Positions 1-11,200 of a DNA stretch of 64,000 nt are shown in pieces. This DNA is from Arctopsyche grandis (taxonomy: Eukaryota > Arthropoda > Insecta > Trichoptera > Hydropsychidae): contig NC_135357.1 in assembly GCF_051622035.1 (NCBI RefSeq), positions 35,323,691-35,387,690 on the forward strand, read 5' to 3'. Below the pieces are notes generated by a model. The model did no database searches. It saw nothing but the letters and a program-made list of their open reading frames with translations, and was not told where the DNA came from. The translations under genes and the position numbers were made by a program. How positions within the stretch are numbered: the stretch's first letter is position 1; the number at the start of each line of letters is the position of its first letter.

Positions 1-439
1 TTAAATAATGTCCTGTGCCTCCAAACTAATCGATTAATCTTAAAAAAAACTTTTTTCATATACTTCTCTTTTTTTACAAGGTTTTTGGAGAATGGTTCGA
101 TTTTTATTTTTCTATTTTAAAAAAAATAAACGCGACATAAAATATGACATTTTGCGTCAAAATACATAGGTCATTTTGATCTCTTTATATTTCACAAAAT
201 TCGTATTTTTGTTTTGTTCAAATTGAAGGTATATTCCCAAGGAAGTTTTCAACATGCTTTTTCAAAATAATTACGGGAACATGAAAAACTGACGATTTTC
301 TGAAAGAAACGCGCCCCCCATTGTGAAAGCAGTATGGGGACTTTCGAGCGAAACGGTAATTTGGAATTCTCGGTTTTTAGTCAAAACTTATCCTTTAACA
401 ATCTTTCTGTCAGGCGACGTTTCACTGATGCTACATTAT
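1..439. other. AT-rich DNA, no gene seen
   Basis: No recognisable gene, RNA or element. The stretch is AT-rich with A and T runs; the short open frames in it show no domain. Confidence 0.5.
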
Positions 440-442
440 TTT

Positions 443-596
443 TTAAGGCCTGACCGCACTATGCGGCTGCGACCTGCTGCAGCACGACACGGCAAAGTTG
501 ATACAAAAGGCAACTCTGTCGCGTCGCGCGTTATATCTCATACAAACAATATTTGCTGTGTCGTGTCGCAGGCGCATAGTGCGGTCAGACCTTTAA
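443..596. mobile_element. Short inverted-repeat element (MITE-like)
   Basis: The left end (GGCCTGACCGCACTATGCGG) and the right end are inverted copies over about 30 bases: the right end reads GTGCGGTCAGACC on the plus strand. The interior is also partly palindromic and rich in GTCGTG. TTAA lies at both outer edges (443-446 and 593-596), which could be a target duplication, but the class is not settled. It has no coding capacity. Confidence 0.6.
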
Positions 597-2189
597 GCTC
601 CTAAATGGTTTCCTTGATTGTCCCGATTTACTGAGTAAGGTTGGAATCAGGATTCCAGTTACATATGTAGGTATTCTAGACACATTGCACTCTTTTCACT
701 TAATCCTTTCAAAACCAATTCCCTAAAATATTCCTATCTACAGCGAGTTTATCGGGGAGCTGCATGATGTTGATCTATTCGGTATATCCTTGCATCAATT
801 CAGAACTGCCATCAGGAGAGTCTTGATTGATTGATCCATTTCTATTTCTATTATATTATATAATCTTTATCCTATATTATATCACTTTATATTTAGTTAT
901 GCACTGTCCTATTTTAAGAATGAAAACAAACAATGAAAACGCCACAACGTCGAACATGTCAAACATGGACCCTTTTTATTATTTTATACAATGTAAAATT
1001 ACAATTCATCAATTACATTTCACATACATATAATTAAATCGTCGGAAAGCTAACGGAGATCACAATTCACAAGCTTACAGTCTAACATATGCAACTTTCG
1101 ACCGTGAAGAACAATAAATTGAACACATTCAACACCTTTCATACACCGACGATACTTCCTACAGGACGACAATAAAACCACATCCCATAAAAAATATCGA
1201 TAAAAAAAATCCATATATATATAAATTAAAATAAAAAACTTAACACAACTACAACCGAACTTTCTAGTATAATTTTTGGTACTACAGCGTAGAAATTAAA
1301 GCTATATATTTTTCTTCAATCCTTACAACGAGAGCTAAGCGACTACTCCGATACGTCAGGCAATTGTATCGTCATATTGTCAGAAGGTATATATGTATGT
1401 ATTTTGTAACCAAATAAGCTTCATTCGCTTCCTATCACAGTGGACAATTCCATCAGCTGTCAGACCACAGAACGACGTAAACCATAACAGTCTTCAACAG
1501 ATTCGAGCTTCTAGGATTTTCTTCCGTCGCTCCGGGATCCGACCGGCACAATCGATAACATTTTTACTTGTTCATCTTTTAATACTGATTGTGGATGTGA
1601 TTAAACCTAGACGTATGTATGTGCGACACAAATAACAAATATAGGAAACCACAACCATATACGTATATAGTGTACAAAACCATACTATTGAAAACCCTAT
1701 CACAACTTCTCGTTCGCTTCAAAATACGGTGACTATATATTTTTTAATGTAAGTACATTCAACAAACTATCTTTTAAACTATCACTGAACATACGATCAT
1801 AACAATTGACTATATATGTTTACATAAATATTGAATACTGAGTATGTTCCACATTAGTTGGTAATTTTTACACGAGGGACGTTCTGCGAATCGTGATATT
1901 TATGTAAGCTGTCATGAAAACATTTTCAAAAACTAGGGTTGTCAGTATCTATCCCAAAAGCGATGACATTGTTGCTGCTGCTGCACTTGAGTGCAGTTTT
2001 TTCTTTATATAGGTTGGCGAATATTGTGTTGTGTTCCATTTGTCTGGTAGCCTTTGCTACTTGACAAATGGATCTGGTAGCCTGTGCTTTTTTTTTCTTT
2101 TTATTTTATGTATTTTACTTCATTACTCTAAAATCTATTAATGTAAAGTTACGTTAAACTTAAATCAGTCAAGGTCAACTTAGCGAGTT
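597..2189. other. Intergenic AT-rich DNA
   Basis: I see no gene here. The open frames of 60-80 codons at 827-1033 and 1393-1635 have no recognisable domain and are low-complexity. A short direct repeat of the phrase TCTGGTAGCCT lies near 2045-2085. Confidence 0.45.
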
Positions 2190-4878
2190 AAAGAGCTTGC
2201 TAACTAATGAATGAAATGTGAAATACGGAGGGTTGATCCCGTTCCCGCTCCCGTCACTGACAATGGGTTGAAGCAGCGAAAAGACAGTTTAAAAATGAGT
2301 AATGTCTATCACCTAATTCGACCAAAGCCAATTAGCTAGCTTAAGATATTGCTAACTAATGAATGAAATGTGAAATACAGAGGGTTGATCCCATTCCTGT
2401 TCCAGTCACTAATGATTGGTTGAAACGCCAACATAGCGGGCTAGAATGATAGCTAACTAATGAATGAAATGTGAAATACGGAGGGTTGATCCCATTCCTG
2501 TTCCAGTCACTAATGATTGGTTGAAATGCCAACATAGCGGGCTAGAATGATAGCTAACTAATGAATGAAATGTGAAATACGGAGGGTTGATCCCGTTCCC
2601 ATCACTGACAATGGGTTGAAGCAGCGAAAAGACAGTTTAAAAATGAGTAATGTCTATCACCTAATTGGACCAAAGCCAATTTAGCTAGCTAAAGATATTG
2701 CTAACTAATGAATGAAATGTGAAATACGGAAGGTTGATCCCAGTCCAGTTCCAATCACTAACGATTGGTTGAAGCGGCAAAAAGGACTATTAAAAATTAA
2801 AAAAATATTTACTCAAGAGGACCAAAGCCAACATAGCGAGCTAGAATGATAGCTAACTAATGAATGAAATGTGAAATACGGAGGGTTGATCCCGTTCCCA
2901 TCACTGACAATGGGTTGAAGCAGCGAAAATACAGTTTAAAAATGAGTAATGTCTATCACCTAATTGGACCAAAGCCAATTTAGCTAGCTAAAGATATTGC
3001 TAACTAATGAATGAAATGTGAAATACGGAAGGTTGATCCCAGTCCAGTTCCAATCACTAACGATTGGTTGAAGCGGCAAAAAGGACTATTAAAAATTAAA
3101 AAAATATTTACTCAAGAGGACCAAAGCCAACATAGCGAGCTAGAATGATAGCTAACTAATGAATGAAATGTGAAATACGGAGGGTTGATCCCGTTCCCAT
3201 CACTGACAATGGGTTGAAGCAGCGAAAATACAGTTTAAAAATGAGTAATGTCTATCACCTAATTGGACCAAAGCCAATTTAGCTAGCTAAAGATATTGCT
3301 AACTAATGAATGAAATGTGAAATACGGAAGGTTGATCCCAGTCCAGTTCCAATCACTAACGATTGGTTGAAGCGGCAAAAAGGACTATTAAAAATTAAAA
3401 AAATATTTACTCAAGAGGACCAAAGCCAACATAGCGAGCTAGAATGATAGCTAACTAATGAATGAAATGTGAAATACGGAGGGTTGATCCCGTTCCCATC
3501 ACTGACAATGGGTTGAAGCAGCGAAAATACAGTTTAAAAATGAGTAATGTCTATCACCTAATTGGACCAAAGCCAATTTAGCTAGCTAAAGATATTGCTA
3601 ACTAATGAATGAAATGTGAAATACGGAAGGTTGATCCCAGTCCAGTTCCAATCACTAACGATTGGTTGAAGCGGCAAAAAGGACTATTAAAAATTAAAAA
3701 AATATTTACTCAAGAGGACCAAAGCCAACATAGCGAGCTAGAATGATAGCTAACTAATGAATGAAATGTGAAATACGGAGGGTTGATCCCGTTCCCATCA
3801 CTGACAATGGGTTGAAGCAGCGAAAATACAGTTTAAAAATGAGTAATGTCTATCACCTAATTGGACCAAAGCCAATTTAGCTAGCTAAAGATATTGCTAA
3901 CTAATGAATGAAATGTGAAATACGGAAGGTTGATCCCAGTCCAGTTCCAATCACTAACGATTGGTTGAAGCGGCATGAGGACGATTTAATAAAAATGAAA
4001 ACATGCTTACCTAAGAGGGCCAAAGCCAACGTAGCGACATAGAAATCGCTAACTAATGAATGAAATGTGAAATGCGGAGGGTTGATCCCGTTCCCGCTCC
4101 CATCACTGACAATGGGTTGAAGCGGCGAAAAGACAATTTAAAATGAGTAATGTTTGTCACCTAAGTGGACCAAAGCCAATTTAGTTAGCTAAAGCTGTTG
4201 CTAACTAATGAATGAAATGTGAAATACAGAGGGTTGATCCCGATCCCGCTCCCATCACTGACAATGGGTTGAAGCGGCGAAAAGACAATTTAAAATGAGT
4301 AATGTTTATCACCTAATTGGACCAAAGCCAATTTAGCTAGCTAAAGCTGTTGCTAACTAATGAATGAAATGTGAAATATGGAAGGTTGATCCCAGTCCAG
4401 TTGCAATCACTAACAATTAGTTGAAGCGGCAAGAGGACGATTTAATAAAAATGAAAACATGCTTACCTAAGAGGGTCAAAGCCAACGTAGCGACATAGAA
4501 ATCGCTAACTAATGAATGAAATGTGAAATGCGGAGGGTTGATCCCGATCCTGCTCCCATCACTGACAATGGGTTGAAGCAGCGAAAAGACAATTTAAAAA
4601 TGAGTAATGTGCATCACCTAATTGGACCAAAGCCAATTTAGCTAGCTAAAGATATTGCTAACTAATGAATGAAATGTGAAATACAGAGGGTTGATCCCGA
4701 TCCTGTTCCCATCACTGACAATGGGTTGAAGTGGCGAGAGGAATATTTAAAAACGGGAATGTTTTCATCTAAGTAGGCCAAATCCAAATTAAGCGAGGTA
4801 AACATATTGCTAACTAATGAATGAAATGTGAATTACAAAGGGGTTGATCCCGATCCTGCTCCCATCACTAACAATCAA
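2190..4878. repeat. Satellite array with 299-bp dimeric higher-order repeat
   Basis: Nineteen monomers each carry the conserved core GCTAACTAATGAATGAAATG followed by GTTGATCCC. Core starts are at 2199, 2351, 2452, 2553, 2700, 2852, 2999, 3151, 3298, 3450, 3597, 3749, 3896, 4048, 4199, 4352, 4504, 4658 and 4809. From 2700 to 3896 the spacing alternates 152 and 147 bases, so two monomer types form a 299-base unit repeated four times with almost no differences. Flanking monomers are more diverged, and two 101-base short monomers occur at 2452 and 2553. No ORF of note. Confidence 0.95.
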
Positions 4879-5689
4879 TCACAGGACAATCTTCATAGTG
4901 TTATGACCACTGCCTACCTTAATATAATATATACATATTTATAAATAGAGGGCTACCGGCAGTGTATCATTATCGCTAATTATAGCAGTGTCATTTTAAC
5001 ACTAGTTGGTGATTGTACCATCAAATTGTATCATCTCAAAGAGACAGAGGGTCTGATTGTGGTAGTATATAACAAGTAATATCTGGATAACTAAGAATTA
5101 GCAGGATAGGTGCTTGTTTGAAGATATTTGAAGAAAAGACAGATTAAAAGTCACACGCTGACACCCGGGAAGAATAAAGAATGGGAGTATGGTAGTATGT
5201 AAAGTCATTTATAATGAACTATTTTTTCATCATTTCTACAGCAAAACCATTATTGAAGCAAATAGTAAATAGATATGTTCGCTTTGATATGTTTGAATTG
5301 AATTTTGATTCAGGAAGTTTATCATTACAAAACAAGCCATCAAAGTCGATACGCAATATTAGCGATTTGAGTGAAAATAACAAACAGAAACCAAATTTAA
5401 GTTTTCTCTCTTTGTATTACGAAATAATTTTTGCGCTAAATTACTGCTGGAATAAAGAGATTAATCATAGAAAAGAAGTTGTCCAAATTTGATGTAATTA
5501 CAATTTATATCACTGTAAAAGCTGATTAAAAGGCTCTGAAAGAGCGACTATTCACTAGTTATATGCTGGAGAGTACTAGAAGTCTTAAGAAATTGCAAAA
5601 ATAGTGAAAATGTGTTTTTTAAACATTGGACAAAATTGAATAATTCAAATGTAAAATATTCAGCCAATGTTATAATTAGCAGAAAATGG
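4879..5689. other. Intergenic DNA, no gene seen
   Basis: Unique-looking AT-rich sequence after the satellite. The 92-codon frame at 5214-5492 has no recognised domain and ordinary AT-rich composition; I do not call it a gene. Confidence 0.4.
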
Positions 5690-6470
5690 TTGTAGTTTAA
5701 TTGGCAACGAGAAACACCCGCGTCATCACAAATTCTAGAGACCGGAGCAACTGACGGAACAGTGACGGAGAAAGCTTGATTGCTTCTTGGTTTGTCCAAC
5801 GCACATAAATAAGCAGTTGGTAATTTTTAACTCTAGAGAATACGACCCAAAATAAGATAATTCAATTAAGTACGTATGTATATTGAAATTAGCTCATCTC
5901 CAATGTAGATTAGGAAAAGTGGTACCTGTCCACGTTTCCTAGCCTATATTGGAGATGAGAAAATCGTGAATTGTTCATAAAAATGGATATATTGTATTAT
6001 CATATATATATATATATCATCAATTTTAATGTCACAAGTCGAAGTAAATAAATGAAATGTCCGCACGGGTTCTCGTTTAGTTTAGTTTAATATTGAAATT
6101 CGCTCATCTCCAAATATACATACATAGATGAGGAAAAACGGTATCTATCCACGTTTCCTCACCTATATTGGAGATGTGAAAATTGATGATTTTTCAGAAA
6201 AATGGATGTTTATGGAAGTTTATGAAAAAAAAATTCACAAGTTGTAGTAGGAACATTGGATATTCAACCGCACGGGGACTCGTTTAGTTTAATTAGCAAG
6301 CGAAAAACACCCGCATCATCACAGATGATAAGAGACCAGTACAACTGATGGAACGGATGCATCCTGGTTTGTCCTGGTAATTTTTAACTCAGAGAATACG
6401 ACCCAAAATAAGATAATTCAATTGAATATTGAAATTCCCTCGTCTCAAATGATGAGGAAAAGTGCTACCT
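5690..6470. repeat. Direct duplication containing short inverted repeats
   Basis: A block starting with a GTTTAATTGGCAACGAG-like phrase and running through GAATACGACCCAAAATAAG occurs at about 5694-5868 and again at about 6280-6424. Between and after the two copies are hairpins formed by the phrase GCTCATCTCCAA and its complement TTGGAGATGAG (about 5891-5958 and 6102-6178). It is non-coding repetitive DNA of unknown family. Confidence 0.6.
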
Positions 6471-6484
6471 AACCACTTATATAT

Positions 6485-6711
6485 TGTAACGTGCGAACAT
6501 TATGGTGATTAACCGCCGCCTAAAGTACATCCGGGAGTGGACAATGGAGACCCTCAAATCAGGCTGAGCGGCACTTCCCGCTAGTTCTTAGAATCCTGAT
6601 GAGAGCGTGAGATTGTAAAACTATACGTGCCTAAACAATGCATAAATAAACGGATCGTGGAAGCTGTAGTGAGCAACTCGCCCTTTAAAAGTAGGTACAC
6701 TTGGTACAACA
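6485..6711. mobile_element. Solo-LTR-like block
   Basis: The block begins TGTAACGTGCG and ends GGTACAACA, giving the TG...CA termini expected of a retroviral-type long terminal repeat. It contains an AATAAA about 80 bases from its right end, and is flanked by ATAT on both sides (6481-6484 and 6712-6715), compatible with a 4-bp target duplication although the right flank is a TA microsatellite. No internal retrotransposon region adjoins it, hence solo. A similar block lies at 24574-24941. Confidence 0.45.

Positions 6712-6715
<4 letters not shown>

Positions 6716-6755
<40 letters not shown>
6716..6755. repeat. (AT)n microsatellite
   Basis: About 20 uninterrupted AT dinucleotides. Confidence 0.95.
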
Positions 6756-6758
<3 letters not shown>

Positions 6759-7697
6759 ACATTCCCAAATAAACCCGTACCTACACTCAAATGGTTTATG
6801 CAGTCTGAATGCAAGGTGGAGATAATAGAAAAAAAAAACATCAATTTGACTCAGCCACTGATTGAATTGTGGGATCAGTTATTGGAATATGTTTGGATCT
6901 ATATGGCGCGGTCGTTCGACTCGGTGACCCTCCATAGAATTGTGGTTGTTAACCTTTCCCTTGCCAAACCCTTTCCCTTGTTAACCTTTCCCTCCACGGT
7001 GCCAAAAACATCCGCGCGCTCCGATGATATGTATTTTGTACACATAAATTGACGTAATTCGTCGAGTTGTAGTAAATACATATCACAGGGGAGGAAAGGT
7101 TAATAAAGTAAAAATTTGTATTATATGACAGTATAATCCAACTTTGACGGTTAGGTTTAATATAAGCTCATCGGTCAATGGTTGAAGAAGAAGAAGTATG
7201 GTGAAACCAGCTTCCATTTGACAGTTGCTGACCGGACAAGGTTGTTTCGCGTAGATACTGTTGGTATTCTACGACATGTGTAGTGATCACGAGCAATGTC
7301 ATCTTTCTCGGAATGAGTTGAGAGTGAAAACATCCAAAGCCACGCCAATCTACATATATCAATCTCAAAACAGGTGAAAAGTTTAATGATAGAAAAGGAG
7401 CATTATGACAGTCTCATACAAAATGGACCAGTCACATCCGACCGAGCAATTAGTTAGGTTGTGAAATTTATACCCCGAACGATGTTGAGTAATTTCGCAG
7501 TTCGCAGAACGTTCCCAGTATTTGCATTACAAATTCTACAAACTCACAACATCCATGCATTTAAATTACATTAATAATTCACCTATACATATTTCAACAT
7601 TTAAAAATTCTAATATGGAATCAAAAATCTATGGCATACATTTTATATAATGATAATCTATGTATGTATTATATAGTAAATATACGATCATTTCGAA

Positions 7698-7775
<78 letters not shown>

Positions 7776-8223
7776 CGGTCAGTCGTTCCGAATACAACCT
7801 CACTACGATACATCCTAATTGAGCCCTAATCATTGGCATTTTGCAATTCAATGCGTACCTAAATCCGTAACAAAACAATTTTAAAAATACCCTCGGAATC
7901 CACGCAGACCGGATTCCACACAATATACTATACACAATACACAAATAAGCCTTAAGAATGACGTCATGATAAATCCCATCAATATACATACATACATATA
8001 CATAATAAAATATCTTAATGACACACTATGAACATATAACACGAATTACACATGTACATATACATATGTATATTGACTTGAAGATACATTGTGGACGTAT
8101 CGTCGGCATCTGGTCGGTGACGATCTTTGGTTGTTTGTTCTCCTCCGCCACCTACTCCACCGTCGTCGTCATGCATACTATTCGAACGAATACGTATCGG
8201 CCTTAACCGATGGTGAACAAACA
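6756..8223. other. 3' flank of the zinc transporter gene; no other gene seen
   Basis: Mostly unique AT-rich DNA. A (TA)n tract sits in the middle (listed separately). The 141-codon frame at 6627-7052 is built across the (AT)n tract and is rejected. A poly-purine/pyrimidine phrase (AACCTTTCCCTTG) is repeated near 6950-6990. Confidence 0.4.
7704..7773. repeat. (TA)n microsatellite
   Basis: About 35 uninterrupted TA dinucleotides. Confidence 0.95.
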
Positions 8224-11200
8224 TCAGGTGTCGGTGTTAGCGGCGCATTGCACACAGTCGGTCATGGCTTCTTCGTTGTATCGCTCTACTTGCACGGTGG
8301 CCAGGTCGATCCGGAACTTGGTCCTGATTATGTTCAGCGCTTGCTTTAGCGTGCTGTCCGAGTCCGTGTACTGATCTGAAGTAACACAAATCACCGTTTA
8401 TTATTTATTCAATGCTATAAACCGAGCGATTATTGCATATTTGTTGATTTTATCTTAAACATATTGAAGAATTTTGATGAAGATAGATCAAACCACCCTT
8501 TTTCGGTATAAATTTTTGAAAATCATAAATGAATTGTCATAAAATTCATTTAAATCGATATGTATATGGAAGACACTTTAGTATGCGGTCTACCTTTGAA
8601 TCGCAGTCGATTATTTTTATTTTATTTTTATCGTAGCAACGACCTGTTTATTATCGTTTTTGTTTTTTACAGGGCCAACCCTAACTTAACCTAACCTAAC
8701 CTGACCCTTAACCGTTTGTCGGCGGCCGTCTTCTATGGAAGCTTTGCGCGACAAGTCTGTAGCGCGGCTGTCTTCCATAGAATTTGTGAACTTTGCACGG
8801 GATTTTGAGCCTTATATGCGCCTATTTCAACTGTTTTAAGGTTCAAAATTGGTTGAATATATTACTGAGAGTTGAATGCCATCTATTCAATTTGCTTAAA
8901 ATTCATATATACCAGTCAAAATTAGTTTTTTTTTGTGGAACACGTCTGTTGAACAATGGCGACGATATGTCTCAATTGTATGAAGAATGATTATTTGACA
9001 ATTAAGCCAAAACTACGAGATATATTATGTATTTTATTGTTTAAAATAATACTTTGTGTTAAATAACATATCTGGTTACTTGAGTGAATATTAAAATCTG
9101 TATTTAAGGTCGAAAACTCGATTGGAAAATTCGCGAAAAAGGTGCCGCCGCATACAGGGCTTGTTCGCTATATTAATTGCCGCGGGCAAAGGGTTAAATA
9201 AATAGGTGTTGGCTGCTAAGATATGTATTTTTTTAAAGTTTTATTTCATCAATATTTTCACAAAAAAAACATATCTTAGCAGCCAACACCTATTTATTTA
9301 AAGGTCAGGTTAGGCTAGGTTCAGTTAGGTTGGCCCTATTCATTTACGATTAGGTTGTTAGGGTCGGTATTATTCAGTCTCACTGTCACACGCGAGAACT
9401 GAGACCGCATATTAGACTAAAAACGTGAAGGTAGATCGCAAAAACGTGAAGGTAGATCGCATACTACTGAAATTGGCACCACATTTTGTATAGTTGGTTC
9501 GTACCGATTGCTAAATGAACGGTGAGGATGTTGTGTTGGTTGGTGAGAGACCATATGTGCAAGCTGTGGACTGCTCGTACTCCGGCTATTCCTCGCAAAG
9601 CTGCCAACACGCTTTCATATCTGTAAAAATTGAACTTTTAATAACAATTCATAGATTTTCTATGTACGATGCACATTTCGAATCGATTTACCTGACTTGC
9701 AGTGGAACGCCTTCCATGAGGACGTTGGACGCTTCTCTGAGTATCTTCAGTGTGGTGCACATGACTATGATCGAAAATACGAACGTGCACAACGGATCCA
9801 CGATCTTGGCTTCAGGCTAAAATATTAACAATAATTACAAATATGTAGTACAGTATGGTTGTTAAGAGCGAATAACTACAGTTATTTTGGTTAATTAATA
9901 AACCATTGCCGGTTAAATAACACTGAGCAGCAAAAAACCAAGTATTTTAGTATTGTAAATAGGTTTTTGAGCTCTTTTTCCTATTATGCTGTGTACATTA
10001 GCATTAGAATAATGTAATACTATGATTACTAAGAAAATTAAATTAATATTGTAAAATAGAAAATGATCAGTAGATCAGTAGCTATTAAAATAGATATAAG
10101 ATGTATTGTGAACATAATTTAGTAATAATAAAAAGCATTTAAAAATCAAAAATCAAATTGACCCATTGAATTAAAATATGATAATGATTTTTGTTGGTTT
10201 GCTCTCGTTATAAGCGTTTAAAAAAATGCGTAATTTTTACTGTGCTATAAGTGAGTATTGGAATCAATAGTCAGATGTTTTGTCTATTGATTGTGATTTA
10301 ATTGCATAAAAATACTTTAATTATCTAGCGAATTTATCAAAAATAAATATTGTTTTTACAATTTACAATTTACTCACTACGTTTAGTAGGACTGGTTTTT
10401 TTTATCTCAATGTATTTTTTTTTTTATCTAAACGTACTAATTCCAGCGGTAATGATTTTAAATTGACATGTTCTAGGAGCAATGTTCGTCGTTGAGCGTA
10501 GGCGAATGAGGTCAAACGAGTAGGAATCTTCATTCTTTATCTCGCTTTTGCAATTCATATGGTCATCAAAAACAGCATTTTTTAGCTCAATTTAAAATCA
10601 TTTACCAGTCGAATTAGTATGTTGAGATAAAAAAATATATTGAAATAGAAAACCAATCCTATAAATGTGGTAAGTGAAAAATAAGTGATATAAAATCATA
10701 ATATCACGGAAAAAAAGTATATTTTTGATTTTTAAAATTCGCTAAGTAATTAATAATAAGTATTTTAAGGAAATAAATCACAATCAATAGAAAAAAAAAG
10801 CACCTGACTATTATTTCCAATACTCACTTTTGGCACAGCAGTACTAGATTTTGAGTTAGACTGCAAAAGCAAAAAACCTGCAAAAATTGGGCATTTTTTT
10901 AAAAACTCATATCTCATAATTTAGTTGTAGGTAGAGTAAGAAAAAGAAAGACAGCTGGGGGTGTCTTTCACAGGGGTGTGCTAATGTATAACGCCCTCCC
11001 CGAGTGAATCAGGTCTTCCAAGACCATGGATGCATTCTTGCGAGGAGCGAAGAGACACCTCTGTGAGGGACAGTACATATTAGTTAAATATAGATATCAA
11101 TCTAAAGATTTAAGTTATTAAGATGTATTTTTTTTAATTAGCTAATAGCTAAAATTATATATAAATAAATAAATAAATTAACGAAAGCAAACCAACAAAA

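Noticed and set aside
6581..7052. Overlapping 87- and 141-codon frames
   Set aside because: Both run through the (AT)n tract as Tyr-Ile repeats; microsatellites are open in all frames.
8793..8990. 65-codon ORF similar to one at 28229-28444
   Set aside because: Both copies lie in the same TTAA-flanked repeat; it is duplicated element sequence, not a gene pair.
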